A stretch of DNA of 64,000 nt, taken from positions 1-64,000 of the forward strand of contig JAEWAF010000105.1 of the NCBI GenBank assembly GCA_023391815.1, given 5' to 3'. The stretch comes from Pseudomonadota bacterium. GTDB taxonomy: Bacteria > Pseudomonadota > Gammaproteobacteria > Steroidobacterales > Steroidobacteraceae. The position numbers and the translations under genes were made by a program. Shown here piece after piece: positions 8,946 through 18,542 of the stretch. The number at the start of each line of letters is the position of its first letter. Within the stretch, counting starts at the first letter, position 1. Below the pieces are notes generated by a model. That model searched no databases. It saw only the letters and a program-made list of their open reading frames with translations, and was not told where the DNA came from.

Positions 8946-9737
8946 TCACGGATGCGCCACCACGGCGGCGGTGGGGATGGAAGTCTTTACCAGCTTCAGC
9001 ACGGCTTCGGCACCGGCGCGATCCTTGCTGGGCCCGATCCGAACGCGGTAGAGCGTCTTGCCGCCCGTCGTCACCGGCATGACGAAAGCGCTCTGACCTT
9101 TACCACGCCATTCGTTCATGACTCGGGTCGCCGTCGCCTCGCTGGCATAACTTGCCAATTGCACCGCCCAACCTTTGCCCGTGGGAACCGACGATTTGGG
9201 GGCGGACGGCGCGGAAGCAACGGCGCGCGGCTCGGATTTGGGCGTTTCAGCCTTCGATTCAGGTTTCGCCTCAGGCTTGGGCGGCGCCTCGGTCCGCGCC
9301 GGCTGCGCGGCGACCTGGCGCGGCGGAGCTTCAGTGCGCGGTTCCGGCTTCGGAGCTTCGGCAGGCGGAGCGGTCCTCTGCGCTGGCTGCTCGGCGAGTG
9401 TGGGTGCTTTTGGCTCGGGGGAAACCTGAGCCGCGGCGGGAGACTGCGGCTGCTCGGCTGCAGTTAGCGTCTCCGGTGGCGGGGTTTCTTCCGGCGGTGG
9501 CGCGCGATTGTCGGTCTGCTCGATCGGAGTCGGTGGGGCCGAGCCTGGCGACTTGCTCAGATCGATGGTGTAGGTCTTGATGGCGGCTTCGCCGCCGCCC
9601 GTGCCGTTCGCGGCCGTCTGTGCCTGCTTCTCCGCAGACTCGCGGCCGGGTCCCGAGAGCATCTCGGGAATCAGGATGATGGCCGCGGCCATCAACACAG
9701 CCGCACCGATCAAGCGTTCTTTTACAGGGCGTTCCAC
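8946..9737 (-). CDS. DedD-like SPOR-domain cell-division protein
   Basis: Single-pass inner-membrane protein (263 residues) with a short cytoplasmic N-terminus, a transmembrane segment at about 10-27 (LIGAAVLMAAAIILIPEML), a long Pro/Ala/Glu-rich periplasmic linker and a C-terminal SPOR domain (from GWAVQLASYAS to AEAVLKLV). SPOR domains bind denuded septal peptidoglycan, so it should localise at the division site as DedD does. The position between folC and cvpA matches dedD/sporD in E. coli and Pseudomonas. The linker low complexity is typical for the family. Confidence 0.88.
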   Translation of the reverse strand: MERPVKERLIGAAVLMAAAIILIPEMLSGPGRESAEKQAQTAANGTGGGEAAIKTYTIDLSKSPGSAPPTPIEQTDNRAPPPEETPPPETLTAAEQPQSPAAAQVSPEPKAPTLAEQPAQRTAPPAEAPKPEPRTEAPPRQVAAQPARTEAPPKPEAKPESKAETPKSEPRAVASAPSAPKSSVPTGKGWAVQLASYASEATATRVMNEWRGKGQSAFVMPVTTGGKTLYRVRIGPSKDRAGAEAVLKLVKTSIPTAAVVAHP

Positions 9738-9793
9738 GGCGCGAAGTATAAAAGGCGCCGCGCGCGAACGACACGTAAGTTAACCCCTGAAAC

Positions 9794-11068
9794 TCAACTT
9801 CCCGCCTGCAACCATTCGAGCGCGGGCCCGACGGTCAGAAACGAGCCGAACACGACGATACGATCGCCGGCGCGCGCCATCGTCCGCGCAGCTTCGCAAC
9901 CGCCCGCGACGGTCGCGGCTGTTTTCGCAATATGCGCGCCCATCTGAGCGAGACGCTGCGCCAAGGCGTCGACGGGCACGGATCGGGCGCCTGGCAAGCC
10001 GACGACGATCCAACCGTCGAAGGAATTACGCAGCGCCGTCGCAATGCCTTCGATGTCCTTGTCGCCGAGAATGCCGCACACCGCGATGGTTCGTCCGCCG
10101 ATGGGACGCGCAGCGAGCTGCCCCGCCAGCGCTTGAGCCGCGGCGGGATTGTGTGCGACGTCCAGAATCCAATCGACCGCGGCCGGCTCGGTCCGATGCA
10201 CGACCTGAAAGCGTCCGGGCAGCGTCACGTTGCGCAGTCCCGCCTCGATTGCTTCGCGCGTCACCGGCAGTCGCGACGACAGGCATTCCAACGCGCACAG
10301 GACGGCCGAGGCGTTGTCGAACTGCAATTCGCCGTGAAGCGCGGGGCGTGGAAGGTTGTCGTAGCTCGTGATCCGCCCGCGCCAGGACCAGCGCTCGCCC
10401 TCGCCTCGCCAGTCGAACTCCTGACCCAGCCGATACAGCGGCGCGCCCAACTGCTGAGCGACCTCAGCGATGGATGCTGGCATGTCACGCGAGCCGAAGA
10501 TCGCAGGTTTGCCCGCGCGGAAAATGCCCGCCTTTTCACGGCCGATTGTTTCCACATCGGAGCCGAGCCAGTCGCAGTGGTCGAGCGCGATCGAGGAGAC
10601 AACCGCGACATCGGCATCGACGGCATTAACGCTGTCGAGGCGTCCGCCAAGTCCCACTTCGAGCACGATCGCATCGACGCCCGCGGTGTCGAACACCAGC
10701 AGCGCGGCGATAGTGTTGAATTCGAAAAAGGTGAGTGTGTCAGAAGCGCGTGCCGCGTCGATGCGCTCGAACGCCGCGACCAATGATGCGTCCGACACTT
10801 CGCGGCCATCGATGACGATGCGCTCGTTATAACGAATCAGATGCGGCGAAGTGAACGTGCCGACTCGATAGCCGGCAGCGCGGAGAATCTGCGAGGTCAG
10901 TGCGACGGTCGAGCCCTTGCCGTTCGTGCCCGCGACGGTGATGACGGGGCACGTGGGCTGTCGCCAATGCAGCCGTTCGAGCGTGCGACGCATGCGGTCC
11001 AAGCCGAGGTCAATCGCGCTCGGATGCAGCGTCTCCTGCCAACGCAGCCAATCGCCGAGAGATTTCAT
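9794..11068 (-). CDS. folC: Bifunctional dihydrofolate/folylpolyglutamate synthase
   Basis: Adds glutamate to dihydropteroate and then extends folate polyglutamate tails. From ATG 11068 the protein has 424 residues, as expected for FolC. The frame is open to 11131, but the family N-terminus begins at MKSLGDWLRWQETLHP. The ATP-binding loop GTNGKGS is at 47-53; FFEFNTIAALLVF and LEVGLGGRLDSVN follow, and LDVAHNPAA marks the C-terminal ligase domain. It lies between accD and the SPOR gene, the conserved accD-folC-dedD order. Confidence 0.95.
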   Translation of the reverse strand: MKSLGDWLRWQETLHPSAIDLGLDRMRRTLERLHWRQPTCPVITVAGTNGKGSTVALTSQILRAAGYRVGTFTSPHLIRYNERIVIDGREVSDASLVAAFERIDAARASDTLTFFEFNTIAALLVFDTAGVDAIVLEVGLGGRLDSVNAVDADVAVVSSIALDHCDWLGSDVETIGREKAGIFRAGKPAIFGSRDMPASIAEVAQQLGAPLYRLGQEFDWRGEGERWSWRGRITSYDNLPRPALHGELQFDNASAVLCALECLSSRLPVTREAIEAGLRNVTLPGRFQVVHRTEPAAVDWILDVAHNPAAAQALAGQLAARPIGGRTIAVCGILGDKDIEGIATALRNSFDGWIVVGLPGARSVPVDALAQRLAQMGAHIAKTAATVAGGCEAARTMARAGDRIVVFGSFLTVGPALEWLQAGS

Positions 11069-11179
11069 GGCGAAACAGTCACCATTCGGAACAGAGCCCG
11101 TGCCAACAGCGCCCGTTTCGCGCTGGGGCAACGGCCGAAGCGGCGTCCGAGCACGCCGCTGGCGGATGTGAGTTGCGAA

Positions 11180-12055
11180 CTAAGCCGCGACCTTCGGCTG
11201 CGGCGCCGGCTTGTGCATGAAGATGGTGAGCAGACCGGCGATGCGCTCACGCATATCGCGGCGGTCGACGATCATGTCCAGCGCTCCCTTCTCCAGCAGG
11301 AATTCGCTGCGTTGGAAACCCTCGGGCAGCGTCTCACGCACCGTCTGCTGAATGACGCGCGCGCCAGCGAAACCGATCAGCGCCTTAGGCTCGCCGATGT
11401 TCACGTCGCCGAGCATCGCGAGACTGGCGGACACGCCGCCGGTCGTCGGATCGGTCAGCACCGAGATATATGGAATGCGAGCCTGCGCCAGGCGAGCGAG
11501 CGCGGAGCTGGTCTTCGCCATTTGCAGCAGCGACAGCAATGCTTCCTGCATACGCGCGCCACCGCTCGCGGAGAAACAAATGAGCGGCTTGCGATGCTCC
11601 AAAGCATGCTCCGCCGCGCGCACGAAACGTTCGCCCACCGCGGAGCCCATCGAGCCACCGAGGAACGAGAACTCGAACGCGCACGCCACCACGGGCTCGC
11701 CCATCAGCGTGCCGGCCATGACGATCAGCGCGTCTTTTTCCTGAGTGTTCTTTTGCGCGGCCTGCAGGCGGTCGCGATATTTCTTGGTGTCGCGGAATTT
11801 CAGCGGATCTTCCGGCTCGATGTTGTCGGCCAGCTCCACCTGCCCTTCCGGATCGAGGAACGCTTCGAGCCGATCGCGCGCGCCGATGCGCATGTGATGG
11901 CCGCACTTCGGACACACATGGAGATTGCGCTCCAGCTCGGCGCGGTACAGAACCGCGTCGCAAGCGGAGCACTTCATCCACAGGCCTTCGGGGACGGAGC
12001 GCGTGCGACGCTCGGTCTTGATCCGCGAAGGCATGATCTTTTCGAACCAGGTCAT
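11180..12055 (-). CDS. accD: Acetyl-CoA carboxylase carboxyltransferase subunit beta
   Basis: Beta half of the carboxyltransferase that makes malonyl-CoA, the first step of fatty acid synthesis; it pairs with AccA, which is not in this window. Start ATG 12055 gives the family N-terminus MTWFEKIMPSRIKTE and 291 residues. The N-terminal zinc ribbon has Cys29, Cys32, Cys48 and Cys51. The crotonase-type core follows with ACAFEFSFLGGSMGSAVGE and GGARMQEAL. In Pseudomonas trpF lies between truA and accD; here only 29 bases separate the two genes. Confidence 0.96.
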   Translation of the reverse strand: MTWFEKIMPSRIKTERRTRSVPEGLWMKCSACDAVLYRAELERNLHVCPKCGHHMRIGARDRLEAFLDPEGQVELADNIEPEDPLKFRDTKKYRDRLQAAQKNTQEKDALIVMAGTLMGEPVVACAFEFSFLGGSMGSAVGERFVRAAEHALEHRKPLICFSASGGARMQEALLSLLQMAKTSSALARLAQARIPYISVLTDPTTGGVSASLAMLGDVNIGEPKALIGFAGARVIQQTVRETLPEGFQRSEFLLEKGALDMIVDRRDMRERIAGLLTIFMHKPAPQPKVAA

Positions 12056-12084
12056 GGTGACAGCCTGAATTGAGAGGGGTGCAT

Positions 12085-12906
12085 CTATACTTGGTCCCGA
12101 ACCTGCGGGCAAGTTGCGGGGACCGGTGCCAAAACTGTGAATTCCGGCTCGCTGGGTAGTTTCAAGGCGGCGGCATAGCGGATACCCGCCAGGTACAGCC
12201 CGCCCGGCACGGCGGTGACGCCGCCGAGCTTCCGATCCCTGTAGCCCAATACCTGCGCGGTCCAGTCCACCGGCCGCTCGCCGGTGCCGATCGCGATGAG
12301 CACGCCCGCGATATTCCTCACCATGTGATGCAGAAAGGCATTGGCGCAGACAGTGAGAACGACCAGCTCCCCATGTCGCGTCACTGAGATCTCATGCAGG
12401 TGACGCATGGGGGTTCGCGCTTGGCACTGCGCGGCGCGAAACGACGAGAAGTCGTGCTCGCCCACCAGATGCTGGGCGGCTTCATGCATGCGCTTCTCAT
12501 CCAGCGGCTCACGCACCCAGGCCGCGCGCTGAGCGTTCAGCGCTGGCCGCGGCACGCGGTTCAGGATCACGTACCTGTAACGGCGAGCGATGGCTGAATA
12601 GCGCGCGTGGAACCCTTCGGGCACTTCGCGCGACCAGAGAACGCTGACTTCCTTCGGCATGTTCGACACGGCACCAAGCATCCAGGCACGCTCGGTGCGT
12701 TCAGCCGTGGTGTCGAAGTGAACGACCTGCATGGCCGCGTGCACACCGGCGTCCGTGCGGCCGGCCGCGACGACTTCCACCGGATGATCGGCGACGACCG
12801 ACAGCCCCTTCTCCACCACGGATTGGATTCCAGTGGCGTGGAACTGCGACTGCCAGCCGGCAAAGCTGCTGCCGTCGTATTCGATGCCGAGGGCGATTCG
12901 AGGCAT
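12085..12906 (-). CDS. truA: tRNA pseudouridine(38-40) synthase
   Basis: Isomerises uridines 38-40 in the anticodon arm of tRNAs. The 273-residue protein carries the catalytic Asp52 in AAGRTDAGVHA and the family start RIALGIEYDGSSFAGWQ. The RYRYVILNR, HDFSSFRAAQ and FLHHMVRNIAGVL blocks are conserved. It lies downstream of fimV, separated by about 95 bases that contain a fimV terminator, and upstream of accD. Confidence 0.96.
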   Translation of the reverse strand: MPRIALGIEYDGSSFAGWQSQFHATGIQSVVEKGLSVVADHPVEVVAAGRTDAGVHAAMQVVHFDTTAERTERAWMLGAVSNMPKEVSVLWSREVPEGFHARYSAIARRYRYVILNRVPRPALNAQRAAWVREPLDEKRMHEAAQHLVGEHDFSSFRAAQCQARTPMRHLHEISVTRHGELVVLTVCANAFLHHMVRNIAGVLIAIGTGERPVDWTAQVLGYRDRKLGGVTAVPGGLYLAGIRYAAALKLPSEPEFTVLAPVPATCPQVRDQV

Positions 12907-12965
12907 TCAGAAGAGTGATGTCAGCCGCGAGGAAGCGGCCAGGGAGCGCAAGGATAACGAAATTG

Positions 12966-12990
12966 GGCAGCCCCACGAGCGGGGGCTGCC
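12966..12990 (-). terminator. Likely rho-independent terminator after fimV
   Basis: GGCAGCCCC (12966-12974) pairs perfectly with GGGGCTGCC (12982-12990) around a 7-base loop. On the minus strand the hairpin follows the fimV stop at 13003 and is followed by CCAATTTCG, a weak T-containing tail. It probably terminates or attenuates fimV transcription ahead of truA. Confidence 0.7.
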
Positions 12991-13002
12991 GTCTCAAACC
13001 GA

Positions 13003-16000
13003 TTAGCGAATCGAATCCATGAGCCGCTGCGCTTCCTGCTTCTGGCTCGGATTACCTTCCGAGAGCACCTCATCGAGGATGCTACGGGCACCGTCCGGAT
13101 CGCCCATGTCCATGTAGGCGCGGGCCAGATCGAGCTTCGTGCCAACCTCGCTCATGGTGACCGGCTCGAGCTCGGACAGCTCCATCTCGGTCGGCATCGC
13201 GTGACGCTGGGTCGGCTCGTGGTCCTCGTTCGAGGACAGCGGTTCGCCTACGTCGAGATCGACGCCGCCGCGCGGCACTTCCTGCGTGCGCTCGTCGCTG
13301 CCGAACACGTCGCTCGAGAAGATGTCGTCGTCCTTGCGCGGATGACGCACGGTATCCGAGCTCGGGCGCGCATCGCTCAGATCGTCCAGGTCTAGGTCGA
13401 TGTCGGTCATCGCCAGCGAGCTCTTCATCGACGCCGTCGAGTCCGTGTCCGGACGCGGATGCTCGGCCGTGTCGCCACCGCCGCCGGTCAGATCGACCTG
13501 ATCGATATAAATCGTGCCGGTGCTCTCGATGTCGCCATCGAAGCGCTCCGCGACACGCGGCGCTTCCATCGTGCGATCGAAGCTGCTCAACGACGGCGCC
13601 AGCTGGGTCATCTCGTCGTCGCGCAGCGGCCGCACGTCTTCGATCGTGTCCTTGTCGAGCGAATGGGTGTCTTCCAGCGCGCGGCCCTGATCGAGCGAGT
13701 CGGCATCGAGGCCGAGATCGTCGATCGACAGCTCGGCGGTGTCACCGGTGCTGGTGCCCTTGCTGAACAGCGCGGCGTCGATCTTCTCGCGGACGGTCGA
13801 GGTAGTGCGATCGATCATCGGCGATTCGATGGTCGGCGTTTCCTGCGTGCGGGCCAGCGCATCGATTTCGCGCGTGCGCTGTTCCTGCGTGTCGTCGTCG
13901 TTCGGCTCGTCGAGCAGGAAGTCCAGATCGCTCGCGACCTGCGTGGCATCGTTCGGACCGCGGTGCTCGCCGCTCGCGAATTCCAGATCCAGGCCCTGGC
14001 GCTCTTCGCCCGAGGGCTCGGCGAACAGGTCGACGTCGACGCGGTTCTCGCCGCCTTCGAGGTTCACGTCGACCAGATCCACGTGACCGCCCTCGCCCTT
14101 GAACATTTCGTTCTCGGCGGCGATCTGCTTGCCCATGATCAGGACCTTGTCCCACTCGCCCGGCGCGGCCTCGGTACGCGTCTCGTACAGATCGCGCGCG
14201 GTGTCGAGGAACAGATCCTTGTTGCCCCAGACGAAGTAGATCTCGAGCAGCTTGAGCTTCAAGTCACGGCGCGACGGCTCGCGATCGATCGCGATCTTCA
14301 CCAGATCGGCGGCCTGGTCGTACAGACCGTACGCCATGTGGAAGTCGGCCTCGGCCAGCGCGTCCTGCTGATCGAAACGAACCGCCGACTCGCTGCTCAT
14401 CGTGTCTTCGACGGCGCGGGCTGCGGCCGGGGCCGCGGCAGCAGCCGCAGGCTCGAAGCCGCGGGCCGGCTCGCGACGAGTCGTCGGCGCGGGCTGATCG
14501 AAATCCAGACCGTCGTCGAGATCGGTGTCGAGGTTGGTCTTCACCAGACCGGCGTCGTCCTCGCCTTCCACGAGGAACGCATCGGCGCGGCCGCCCTTGC
14601 TCGACGGCGCAAGCGCGCGGGCGGGACGTTCCGCCGGCGGATCGAACGCGAGCGGCGAAGACAGTGAGTCGAGCGAATCGTCCTCGCTCTCGCGACGACG
14701 GCGCATGAACAATACGCCGACGACCACGGCAAGGCCGAGCGCGACCACTGCCCACCAATAATCTGTAATGCGTTCAACCAGCGACGGCTCGGGCGCTGGC
14801 GGCGGGGTCTGAGCACGCGGCGCTTGCGGAGCCGGTTCCGCGGTCGGAGCTGGCTGCGGTTCGGCAGACGGAGCGGGCTCGCTCGGCGTCGGCGCCTGAG
14901 CTTCCGTCGGCGGCGTCTGCTGCTCAGCCTGCGGCTGTTGCGCGGGCGTGGGCTCGACATTGCGCTGAGCCTGCGCCAAGCCAGGATTCTCGACTTCGAC
15001 ACGACGATCCGGCGCAGCCGGCGTGCCCGGGGCCGCGGAGGCAGACGGCTTCGGCGTTTGAGCCTGCGTCTGCGGAGCCGGTGCCGGCGTCGGCGGAGTC
15101 GGCGTTTCTTGCGGCGTTACCAACCGCAGGCGATCAGCTTCCGGTGTGGTGTCGGCGACCACGCCGCCGCTCCACTCCGCTGCCTGACGAGCCACTTCCG
15201 CGGCAGCCTCGTCATTGGAGATCGCCTCGATCTCGGACAATTCAGGAATGCGCAGCACGCTGCCGGCGCGCAGGCGATTGATGTTGTTGCCGCTGAACGC
15301 CTGCGGGTTCGCGCGGAACAACGCGATCATCGTGCGGTTGTTGACGCGACGGTTGCCCGGGTTCGCGGCGGCCGCGATCTTCGACAACGTGTCATTGCGT
15401 TGAACCGTGTACTCGCTGCCCGGCGACGCGACGATCTGCTGATCGCTGCTCGATGTTTCGGTGCGCTGAGCCGTGGGCTCGGGCGTGCGCTCGGGAGCCG
15501 GTGTCGGCACCGTGGCACGCGGCGCGGGAACAGGAGCAGCGGGCTGCTCGGGAGCGGGAGTCGGACGACGTTCGATGCGACCTTCCGCCGTCGTCGCCGA
15601 CTGCGGCGTCGTGACTGGCGCGGGCGCTTCGCTTTGGGACGGCATGAACACCGGCGGATCGAGCAGCACGGTGTACTCGCGAACCAGACGTCCACGGGCC
15701 CAGGTCGCCTCGACCAGCAACGTCACATACGGCTCGGTCACCGAACGATTCGAGGTGACCTTGATGGTCGCCTTGCCCTCGCGGTTACGGCTCACCGAGA
15801 AGTCGAAGTTGCTCAGGTACTGCGGCCGATCGATGCCATAGCGCGAGAACACATCGTTGCTGGCCAGCGCGACTTTCAGGCTGCCCAGCTCCTCCGTGGT
15901 CGGCGACAGCAGCTCGATTTCCGCGTTGAAAGGCTGATTCAGGGCGGAATTGAGGCGGATTTCCCCCAGACCCAGTGCATATAGCGTCGCTGGGGACAGC

Positions 16001-16041
16001 AGGGCGCCCGTCAGCAGCAGGCGCGGCAGGTGTCTTCTCAT
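13003..16041 (-). CDS. fimV: FimV-type polar hub protein
   Basis: Large (1012-residue) inner-membrane peptidoglycan-binding protein; in Pseudomonas FimV organises type IV pilus assembly, cAMP signalling and pole identity. Visible features in order: signal peptide (to about 23, ending LYA), the FimV N-terminal domain beginning GLGEIRLNSALNQPF, Pro/Ala-rich linker, LysM domain near 210-270 (EYTVQRNDTLSKIAAAANP), a second Pro/Gln-rich linker, a transmembrane helix near 429-447 followed by MRRRRE, then an acidic cytoplasmic half with TPR-like repeats (FHMAYGLYDQAADLV) and the C-terminal FimV motif (TKLDLARAYMDMGD). It lies between asd and truA as in Pseudomonas. The acidic part generates many shadow frames. 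Confidence 0.93.
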   Translation of the reverse strand: MRRHLPRLLLTGALLSPATLYALGLGEIRLNSALNQPFNAEIELLSPTTEELGSLKVALASNDVFSRYGIDRPQYLSNFDFSVSRNREGKATIKVTSNRSVTEPYVTLLVEATWARGRLVREYTVLLDPPVFMPSQSEAPAPVTTPQSATTAEGRIERRPTPAPEQPAAPVPAPRATVPTPAPERTPEPTAQRTETSSSDQQIVASPGSEYTVQRNDTLSKIAAAANPGNRRVNNRTMIALFRANPQAFSGNNINRLRAGSVLRIPELSEIEAISNDEAAAEVARQAAEWSGGVVADTTPEADRLRLVTPQETPTPPTPAPAPQTQAQTPKPSASAAPGTPAAPDRRVEVENPGLAQAQRNVEPTPAQQPQAEQQTPPTEAQAPTPSEPAPSAEPQPAPTAEPAPQAPRAQTPPPAPEPSLVERITDYWWAVVALGLAVVVGVLFMRRRRESEDDSLDSLSSPLAFDPPAERPARALAPSSKGGRADAFLVEGEDDAGLVKTNLDTDLDDGLDFDQPAPTTRREPARGFEPAAAAAAPAAARAVEDTMSSESAVRFDQQDALAEADFHMAYGLYDQAADLVKIAIDREPSRRDLKLKLLEIYFVWGNKDLFLDTARDLYETRTEAAPGEWDKVLIMGKQIAAENEMFKGEGGHVDLVDVNLEGGENRVDVDLFAEPSGEERQGLDLEFASGEHRGPNDATQVASDLDFLLDEPNDDDTQEQRTREIDALARTQETPTIESPMIDRTTSTVREKIDAALFSKGTSTGDTAELSIDDLGLDADSLDQGRALEDTHSLDKDTIEDVRPLRDDEMTQLAPSLSSFDRTMEAPRVAERFDGDIESTGTIYIDQVDLTGGGGDTAEHPRPDTDSTASMKSSLAMTDIDLDLDDLSDARPSSDTVRHPRKDDDIFSSDVFGSDERTQEVPRGGVDLDVGEPLSSNEDHEPTQRHAMPTEMELSELEPVTMSEVGTKLDLARAYMDMGDPDGARSILDEVLSEGNPSQKQEAQRLMDSIR

Positions 16042-16214
16042 CAGCTCTCCCGGTACGTGTCCCGAAGCATCCTTCAGCGATGTGGGGGAGCTTGCCCCAA
16101 GGCGTTATGCAACGACCTTATGACAAGCGCCCTTGCTATAGATGATCAGCGCGCTCGCCCTCGAAGTGCATGAAAAGTTCATGTGCTTCCTGACGTTAGG
16201 CGCGCAACTATAGC
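16042..16214. promoter_or_regulatory. fimV upstream region with inverted repeat
   Basis: Intergenic stretch of 173 bases between the asd stop and the fimV start. It must hold the fimV promoter. A short inverted repeat CATGAA-AAG-TTCATG is at 16169-16183. A TATAG-like sequence near 16136-16141 could be part of a minus-strand -10 box, but I cannot pair it with a clear -35 box. Confidence 0.35.
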
Positions 16215-17237
16215 TCACAAATACTCTTTCACCAAAATCTCGGCGATTTGGACGCTATTTAACGCTGCTCCCTTGCGAACGTTATCGGACACAATCCACA
16301 GATTTAGACCCCGGTCGTGACTGATGTCCTCCCGGATGCGTCCCACGAACACCGGATCGGTGCCGGCGGCTTCGGTGACGGGGGTTGGATACCCGCCCGG
16401 CTTGCGCTCGTCCATCAGCACCACCCCAGGCGCCTTGCTCAGCAATTCCCTGGCTTCGCCTTCGGTGAGCTTGCGGCGGGTCTCGATGCTGACCGCCTCG
16501 GAATGGCCGACGAACACGCCGACGCGGACCGCGGTCGCGTTCACTTTGATGTTCTTGTCCTCGAGGATCTTCTGGGTCTCCCAGAACATCTTCATTTCTT
16601 CCTTGGTGTAGCCGTTGTCCAGGAACACGTCGATCTGCGGCACGCAGTTGAACGCGATCTGCTTGGCGATCACTTTCGGCGTCACCGAGCCGCCCTTGAG
16701 CAGCGTCTCGGTCTGGCTCTGCAGCTCGTCGATGGCCTTCTGGCCGCCGCCCGACACCGACTGATACGTCGCCACGTTGATGCGCTCGATGCCGGCGGCA
16801 TCGTGCAACGGCTTCAGCGCCACCAGCATCTGCATGGTCGAGCAATTCGGGTTGGCAATGATGTTGTGTTTCTTGTAGCCCGCGATGGCGTGCGGATTGA
16901 CCTCGGTCACCACCAGCGGGATGTCGTCCTGATAGCGGAACTGCGAGGTGTTATCGACCACCACGCAGCCGGCCTGGCCGGCGCGCACCGCGTGCACCTT
17001 CGAGACGCTGGCACCGGCCGAGAACAGGCCGACCTGCGCCTTGGTGAAGTCGAATGTCTCGACGTCCAGGACCGGAATGTCTTTACCTTTGAAGCGAATG
17101 GTTTTGCCGACGGATTTGGCGCTCGCCAGGGGAAACAGCTCGCCCACCGGAAAATTGCGCTGTTCCAGGATCGACAGCATGTTGCCGCCGACCAGACCAG
17201 TCGCACCCAGAACCGCCACATTCCAACGCTTGCTCAT
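16215..17237 (-). CDS. asd: Aspartate-semialdehyde dehydrogenase
   Basis: NADPH-dependent conversion of L-aspartyl phosphate to aspartate semialdehyde, the branch point to Lys/diaminopimelate, Met and Thr. The 340 residues include the nucleotide-binding GATGLVGGNML at 11-21 and the catalytic Cys132 in ANPNCSTMQM; QSVSGGGQKA and GHSEAVSIET are further family blocks. It is the 340-residue type rather than the longer E. coli type. It lies upstream of fimV, as in Pseudomonas. Confidence 0.96.
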   Translation of the reverse strand: MSKRWNVAVLGATGLVGGNMLSILEQRNFPVGELFPLASAKSVGKTIRFKGKDIPVLDVETFDFTKAQVGLFSAGASVSKVHAVRAGQAGCVVVDNTSQFRYQDDIPLVVTEVNPHAIAGYKKHNIIANPNCSTMQMLVALKPLHDAAGIERINVATYQSVSGGGQKAIDELQSQTETLLKGGSVTPKVIAKQIAFNCVPQIDVFLDNGYTKEEMKMFWETQKILEDKNIKVNATAVRVGVFVGHSEAVSIETRRKLTEGEARELLSKAPGVVLMDERKPGGYPTPVTEAAGTDPVFVGRIREDISHDRGLNLWIVSDNVRKGAALNSVQIAEILVKEYL

Positions 17238-17327
17238 GACTCCAGACTCAGTTGCTCGCCAGGACGGCCATCCGGCCCCATGCCGAATAGCCCGTTATTA
17301 CGTTCAAATCGGGCCGCGCACACTACC

Positions 17328-18434
17328 TCAATCACCGTCGGGAAGCAGCGTCTTAAGCGCGAATTTCGCAGTCACTTCGGCATTTTGGCCGCGGTGCCTG
17401 AGGTAGTGATCCATCAGGACCAGCGCCAGCATGGCTTCGGCAATCGGCGTGGCGCGCAGTCCTACACACGGGTCGTGCCGCCCGGTGGTGACAACTTCGA
17501 CCGGATTGCCGTCCACATCGATGGAGCGGCCCGGAACGATGATGCTGGACGTGGGCTTGAGCGCGATGCTCACCACGATGTCCTGTCCCGAGGAAATGCC
17601 GCCCAACACGCCGCCCGCGTTGTTGGAGAGGAAGCCTTGTGGCGTGATCTCGTCGCGGTGCTCGCTGCCCTTCTGGCTCACGCTCGCGAAGCCAGCCCCG
17701 ATCTCCACGCCCTTCACGGCGTTGATGCTCATCATCGCAAAGGCGATGTCCGCATCGAGTCGATCGAACACCGGTTCGCCCAGCCCCGCCGGCACGCCGC
17801 TCGCGATCACGTTCACACGCGCGCCGACGGAATCGCCTTCGCGACGCAGATTGACCATGTACTCCTCCAGCTCTTCCAGCCGCGACGGGTCGGGACTGAA
17901 GAACGGGTTGTCGTACACCGTGCTCAACGACTTCGGCTCGAGCACCAGCGGGCCGAGTTGCGCGAGGTATCCCTGAATGCTCACGCCGAGGCGCTCACGC
18001 AGATATTTACGAGCGATGGCGCCGGCGGCGACACGCATCACCGTCTCGCGCGCCGAGGATCGTCCTCCGCCGCGATAGTCACGAAAGCCATACTTCTGTT
18101 GATAGGTGTAGTCGGCGTGCCCCGGCCGAAACCGATCTTTGATCTTCTCGTAGTCGCGCGAGCGCTGATCCGTATTCTCGATCAGCAGACCGATCGGCGT
18201 TCCGGTGGTGCGCCCTTCGAAAACGCCGGACAGGATCTTCACCTGATCCGGCTCCTTGCGCTGACTGGTGTGCCGCGAGGTACCCGTGCGGCGCCGCTCC
18301 AACTCCGGCTGAATATCCGCCTCGGACAACTCCAAGCCCGGCGGACACCCATCGACGATGCAGCCGAGCGCCGGCCCGTGGCTTTCGCCGAAGGTGGTGA
18401 CAGTGAAGAGCTTGCCTAAGGTGTTACCGGACAT
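17328..18434 (-). CDS. aroC: Chorismate synthase
   Basis: Last step of the shikimate pathway: EPSP to chorismate with reduced FMN. The 368 residues show the three family signatures: FGESHGPALG near the start, DYRGGGRSSARETVMRVAAGA, and GVEIGAGFA; SSGQDIVVSIALKPTSS lies downstream. The full-length start at 18434 (MSGNTLGKLFTVTTFGESHG) is unambiguous. It lies 108 bases after prmB; prmB-aroC adjacency is common in gammaproteobacteria. Confidence 0.97.
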   Translation of the reverse strand: MSGNTLGKLFTVTTFGESHGPALGCIVDGCPPGLELSEADIQPELERRRTGTSRHTSQRKEPDQVKILSGVFEGRTTGTPIGLLIENTDQRSRDYEKIKDRFRPGHADYTYQQKYGFRDYRGGGRSSARETVMRVAAGAIARKYLRERLGVSIQGYLAQLGPLVLEPKSLSTVYDNPFFSPDPSRLEELEEYMVNLRREGDSVGARVNVIASGVPAGLGEPVFDRLDADIAFAMMSINAVKGVEIGAGFASVSQKGSEHRDEITPQGFLSNNAGGVLGGISSGQDIVVSIALKPTSSIIVPGRSIDVDGNPVEVVTTGRHDPCVGLRATPIAEAMLALVLMDHYLRHRGQNAEVTAKFALKTLLPDGD

Positions 18435-18494
18435 GGAGCAACGCGGAGAGCCAGTTAGTACGTACGCACATACATACCGATTCTACCCACAGAC

Positions 18495-18510
18495 AGGGCG
18501 GGCCCGCCCT
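18495..18510. other. Perfect GC palindrome between prmB and aroC
   Basis: AGGGCGGGCCCGCCCT is a perfect 16-base palindrome in the 108-base gap. A T6 run lies at 18535-18540 on the plus strand, but it is on the wrong side for a minus-strand terminator. It may be a weak hairpin, or chance in GC-rich DNA. Confidence 0.35.
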
Positions 18511-18542
18511 GCGCCCTGCGCATCCTATTCAGACTTTTTTTA

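Noticed and set aside
16317..18419. 700-codon open frame on the plus strand
   Set aside because: It is antisense across two certain genes, asd and aroC, and shows no domain; a result of GC-rich third positions.
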